From: Sulfurovaceae bacterium
Lineage (GTDB): Bacteria > Campylobacterota > Campylobacteria > Campylobacterales > Sulfurovaceae
Length of the DNA: 8,155 nt
Assembly (NCBI GenBank): GCA_029933395.1
Contig: JAOZOG010000062.1
Coordinates: 1 to 8,155 of the forward strand
Direction: 5' to 3'
In this document: in pieces, positions 6,972 through 8,155 of the stretch
How positions within the stretch are numbered: position 1 is the first letter of the stretch
Layout of the letters: each line of letters opens with the position of its first letter
Made by a program: the position numbers and the translations under genes
The notes under the pieces: model-generated
What the model was told of the DNA's origin: nothing
What the model saw: the letters and a program-made list of their open reading frames with translations, nothing else
The model's database searches: none

Positions 6972-7027
6972 ATTTTATCTAAATATTGGTAAGAGAAGCG
7001 TTAATAGGGCTTTTTGACATATTTTTG
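6972..7027 (-). promoter_or_regulatory. Probable gyrB promoter with phased A-tracts
   Basis: On the minus strand TAAAAT (6972-6977) is a fair -10 box. It would start transcription near 6965 and give a leader of about 23 nt. No -35 box is recognisable (the spot reads CGCTTC), which is common in Campylobacterota. Two copies of CAAAAA, at 7022-7027 and 7011-7016, are exactly 11 bp apart and lie about 46-62 bp upstream of the proposed start, where an UP element or intrinsic bend would act. The alternative -10 TTATAC (6957-6962) would leave too short a leader. The assignment is plausible but unproven. Confidence 0.4.
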
Positions 7028-7045
7028 ATATTCGGAATCGAAAGT

Positions 7046-7069
7046 GCAGGGTGGGCTTTCAAGCCCACC
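7046..7069 (+). repeat. Left REP-like arm
   Basis: GCAG followed directly by a perfect 8-bp stem, GGTGGGCT (7050-7057) and AGCCCACC (7062-7069), around a 4-nt loop TTCA. On the minus strand it lies after DUF2461 and could slow or end transcription before gyrB, though no U-run follows. Confidence 0.65.
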
Positions 7070-7130
7070 AGGAAACAGAATCCACAGCAACCCGATTCAA
7101 AAAATGTTTTGAGAAGGTTGATCATTCATT

Positions 7131-7155
7131 GGTGGGCACAAGTGCACCACCCTAC
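7131..7155 (-). repeat. Right REP-like arm
   Basis: Read on the minus strand it starts GTAG, then stem GGTGG (7151-7147) pairing with CCACC (7135-7131), a 1-nt bulge, and an inner GCAC/GTGC stem with a very small loop. It shares the GGTGG and GCCCACC ends with the left arm but differs in the stem middle, as diverged REP copies do. Confidence 0.6.
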
Positions 7156-7178
7156 AGCTGAAGCCCCCGACTCCAATA

Positions 7179-7865
7179 CTATTTCACTCTCAGGGTCAAC
7201 TCATAAACCCACTGCTGCAGATCGAACATATCTTCATAGATTGTGAAGCATCTGTCGACTATTTTTGGCGAATGAAAGATCTTGCCGGTCTTGAAGGTTG
7301 TATAGGCAAACATTGCCCGGTAAAGTGCCAGAGAGGCATACGGTTCGCTTCCGTCAAATCCGGCAGGATAACGTTTGAAGTGAGGTTCAGGTATCTGATA
7401 GCCCTTGGCTTTGAGTCTCTCCAGAATATGATGCAGTTCGGTACGCTGCTTTTCATTTTGGATATATTCTCGATAGGTGGCAAGAAGCGGCGGCTTGAAA
7501 TTGCGTATGCCTGCTGCCACGAAAACCTCTCTATCATCATAGTGCAGATAGAAGCTGCTGCTCTGCATCCGGTGCCCCGCGCCCTGCCAGAAGATGATGC
7601 CGATACGTGTCTTGATGGGTTCGGCAGGATGAAGCCGTGCATCGCGGTAGATCCGAAAGAGGGATTTGTTGGTTTTGGGGATGGCGTGAATGGTTGGAAC
7701 GAGTATCTGCAGATGCTCCCCCATCTCTTCGACGAAGGCTTTGTTGGGGGCGGCAATCGTTTGCTCATAGCGGTCACGGTTGGCTTCGAACCACTCTTTG
7801 GAATTGTTGGTGATAATCTCTTTGATGAAAGTGTTTCCCTCTTCGGGAAATCCCTGAAATGGCAT
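7179..7865 (-). CDS. DUF2461 family protein
   Basis: A complete 228-residue soluble protein of the DUF2461 (TIGR02453-type) family, for which I know no established function. The family hallmarks are visible: an N-terminal NNSKEWFEANRDRYE segment (20-34), the central FRIYRDARLHPAEPIKTRIG segment (70-89), which corresponds to the usual fRiyRDvRFskdKtPYK block, and a strand-rich SSSFYLHYDDREVFVAAGIRNFKPPLL stretch (102-128). The C-terminal part holds KRYPAGFDGSEPYASLALYR (164-183). The middle motif departs from the common form: the Phe-Ser-Lys-Asp-Lys positions read LHPAE, so any activity tied to that motif could be altered. It has no signal peptide or membrane segment. The start is firm: AGGAGG is 7 nt upstream and overlaps the tsaD stop codon. 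It lies 11 nt after tsaD and is probably co-transcribed and translationally coupled with it. Confidence 0.92.
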   Translation of the reverse strand: MPFQGFPEEGNTFIKEIITNNSKEWFEANRDRYEQTIAAPNKAFVEEMGEHLQILVPTIHAIPKTNKSLFRIYRDARLHPAEPIKTRIGIIFWQGAGHRMQSSSFYLHYDDREVFVAAGIRNFKPPLLATYREYIQNEKQRTELHHILERLKAKGYQIPEPHFKRYPAGFDGSEPYASLALYRAMFAYTTFKTGKIFHSPKIVDRCFTIYEDMFDLQQWVYELTLRVK

Positions 7866-7872
7866 GGGCTTG

Positions 7873-7878
7873 CCTCCT
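7873..7878 (-). promoter_or_regulatory. Ribosome binding site of the DUF2461 gene
   Basis: A full AGGAGG on the minus strand, 7 nt before the ATG at 7865 and overlapping the TAG stop of tsaD (7877-7879). It fixes the start and points to coupling with tsaD. Confidence 0.8.
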
Positions 7879-8155
7879 ATAACAGTGTGCCGCTTTGCTG
7901 TTTTTTGGTGCTGACGATATCGATTTGGTCAGGATCGATGAACGCTTCTCTCTGATAGGCTTCGATAGCGTAGCGTCCGACCATCGCTGCATTGTCCGAG
8001 CAGAACTCCAGCGGGGCGGTATGAAGCTTTTTCCTGTACTCCCGACAGAGGGTTTCATAGGCCTCTCTCAGATAGAGATTGGCCGAGGCGCCGCCGACGA
8101 TGGCAAAATCTTTGATCTCCTCTTTGGCGAAGATCTTTTTGCTTTTTTGCAGAAG
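7877..8155 (-). CDS. tsaD: tRNA threonylcarbamoyltransferase TsaD, C-terminal end only
   Basis: TsaD, with TsaB and TsaE, transfers the threonylcarbamoyl group to A37 of tRNAs reading ANN codons (t6A), an essential cytoplasmic modification. Only the last 92 residues are in the window; the frame is open from base 8155 to the TAG at 7877-7879. Visible are IVGGASANLYLREAYE, the ASKHA-fold nucleotide-binding segment of the C-terminal lobe, and FCSDNAAMVGRYAIEAY, the conserved C-terminal motif whose Asp contributes to the metal/nucleotide site. The N-terminal metal-binding histidines lie beyond the window. The protein ends STKKQQSGTLL. DUF2461 follows 11 nt downstream. The assignment rests on these two motifs and is firm; the related TsaB lacks this Gly-Gly-x-x-x-Asn block. 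Confidence 0.93.
   Translation of the reverse strand, partial: LLQKSKKIFAKEEIKDFAIVGGASANLYLREAYETLCREYRKKLHTAPLEFCSDNAAMVGRYAIEAYQREAFIDPDQIDIVSTKKQQSGTLL

Larger units (their letters stand above)
7046..7155. repeat. REPIN/BIME-like paired inverted repeat
   Basis: This 110-bp element between DUF2461 and gyrB consists of two REP-like stem-loops in opposite orientation around a 61-bp spacer. Each arm starts with a GTAG-type tetranucleotide touching the stem, GCAG on the left (7046-7049) and GTAG on the minus strand on the right (7152-7155), as in known REP sequences. The arms also pair with each other: AGGGTGG (7048-7054) with CCACCCT (7147-7153), and GCCCACCA (7063-7070) with TGGTGGGC (7130-7137). 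The centre has its own dyads, CAACC/GGTTG (7088-7092, 7116-7120) and TCAAAA/TTTTGA (7097-7102, 7107-7112). The whole element can therefore fold into one long hairpin or a cruciform. It contains no ORF. I see no exact target-site duplication, so a small MITE is possible but less supported. Copy number elsewhere is unknown. Confidence 0.65.

Noticed and set aside
5722..7017. Further + strand frames opposite gyrB (5722-6192, 5939-6364, 6298-7017, 6578-6829)
   Set aside because: All mirror gyrB codons in other frames and overlap each other; none has a ribosome site or family pattern.
7014..7019. TTGACA on the + strand as a -35 box
   Set aside because: No -10 at a suitable distance and no + strand gene downstream.
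7039..7163. Target-site duplication flanking the paired repeat, which would make it a MITE
   Set aside because: The flanks (CGAAAG and GCTGAAG) share only a partial match and not directly at the ends.
7272..7955. 227-residue + strand frame opposite DUF2461 and tsaD
   Set aside because: Crosses the boundary of two real minus-strand genes and has no motif.

Overview
The window looks like chromosomal DNA of a Campylobacterota bacterium (formerly Epsilonproteobacteria), probably a Sulfurovum- or Sulfurimonas-like free-living lineage. I judge this from the EF-G and GyrB protein sequences, which resemble the Campylobacter-type proteins as I remember them, from a GyrB of about 771 residues without the large gammaproteobacterial insert, and from a moderate G+C content. 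I could not run any search, so the genus is an inference. There are eight genes, two of them cut by the window edges. There is no phage, CRISPR array, tRNA or rRNA, and no complete transposon.

Left part (1-1856, + strand): the 3' nine-tenths of fusA (elongation factor G). It converges on a group of minus-strand genes across a 100-bp gap that holds two small hairpins.

Middle part (1959-2813, - strand): a DUF2853 protein with a good extended -10 promoter, an 84-residue stand-alone CI-repressor-type helix-turn-helix protein, and about 205 bp of A+T-rich spacer with a small palindrome.

Right part (2814-8155, - strand): reading leftward, the 3' end of tsaD (tRNA t6A synthesis), a DUF2461 gene whose ribosome binding site overlaps the tsaD stop, and a 236-bp gap before gyrB. 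That gap holds a paired inverted repeat resembling a REPIN/BIME and an A+T-rich promoter region. Then comes a tight three-gene unit, gyrB - membrane-anchored degenerate GGDEF/EAL protein - queF. The first two share one base (TGATG) and the last two are 11 nt apart, so they are probably one transcript.

Functionally the window is mostly housekeeping: translation (EF-G), DNA supercoiling (GyrB) and tRNA modification (TsaD for t6A, QueF for queuosine). The more unusual parts are the EAL protein with several lost catalytic residues inserted between gyrB and queF, the REPIN-like element upstream of gyrB, and the small CI-like regulator. I see no strong case for a wholly new multi-gene system here.
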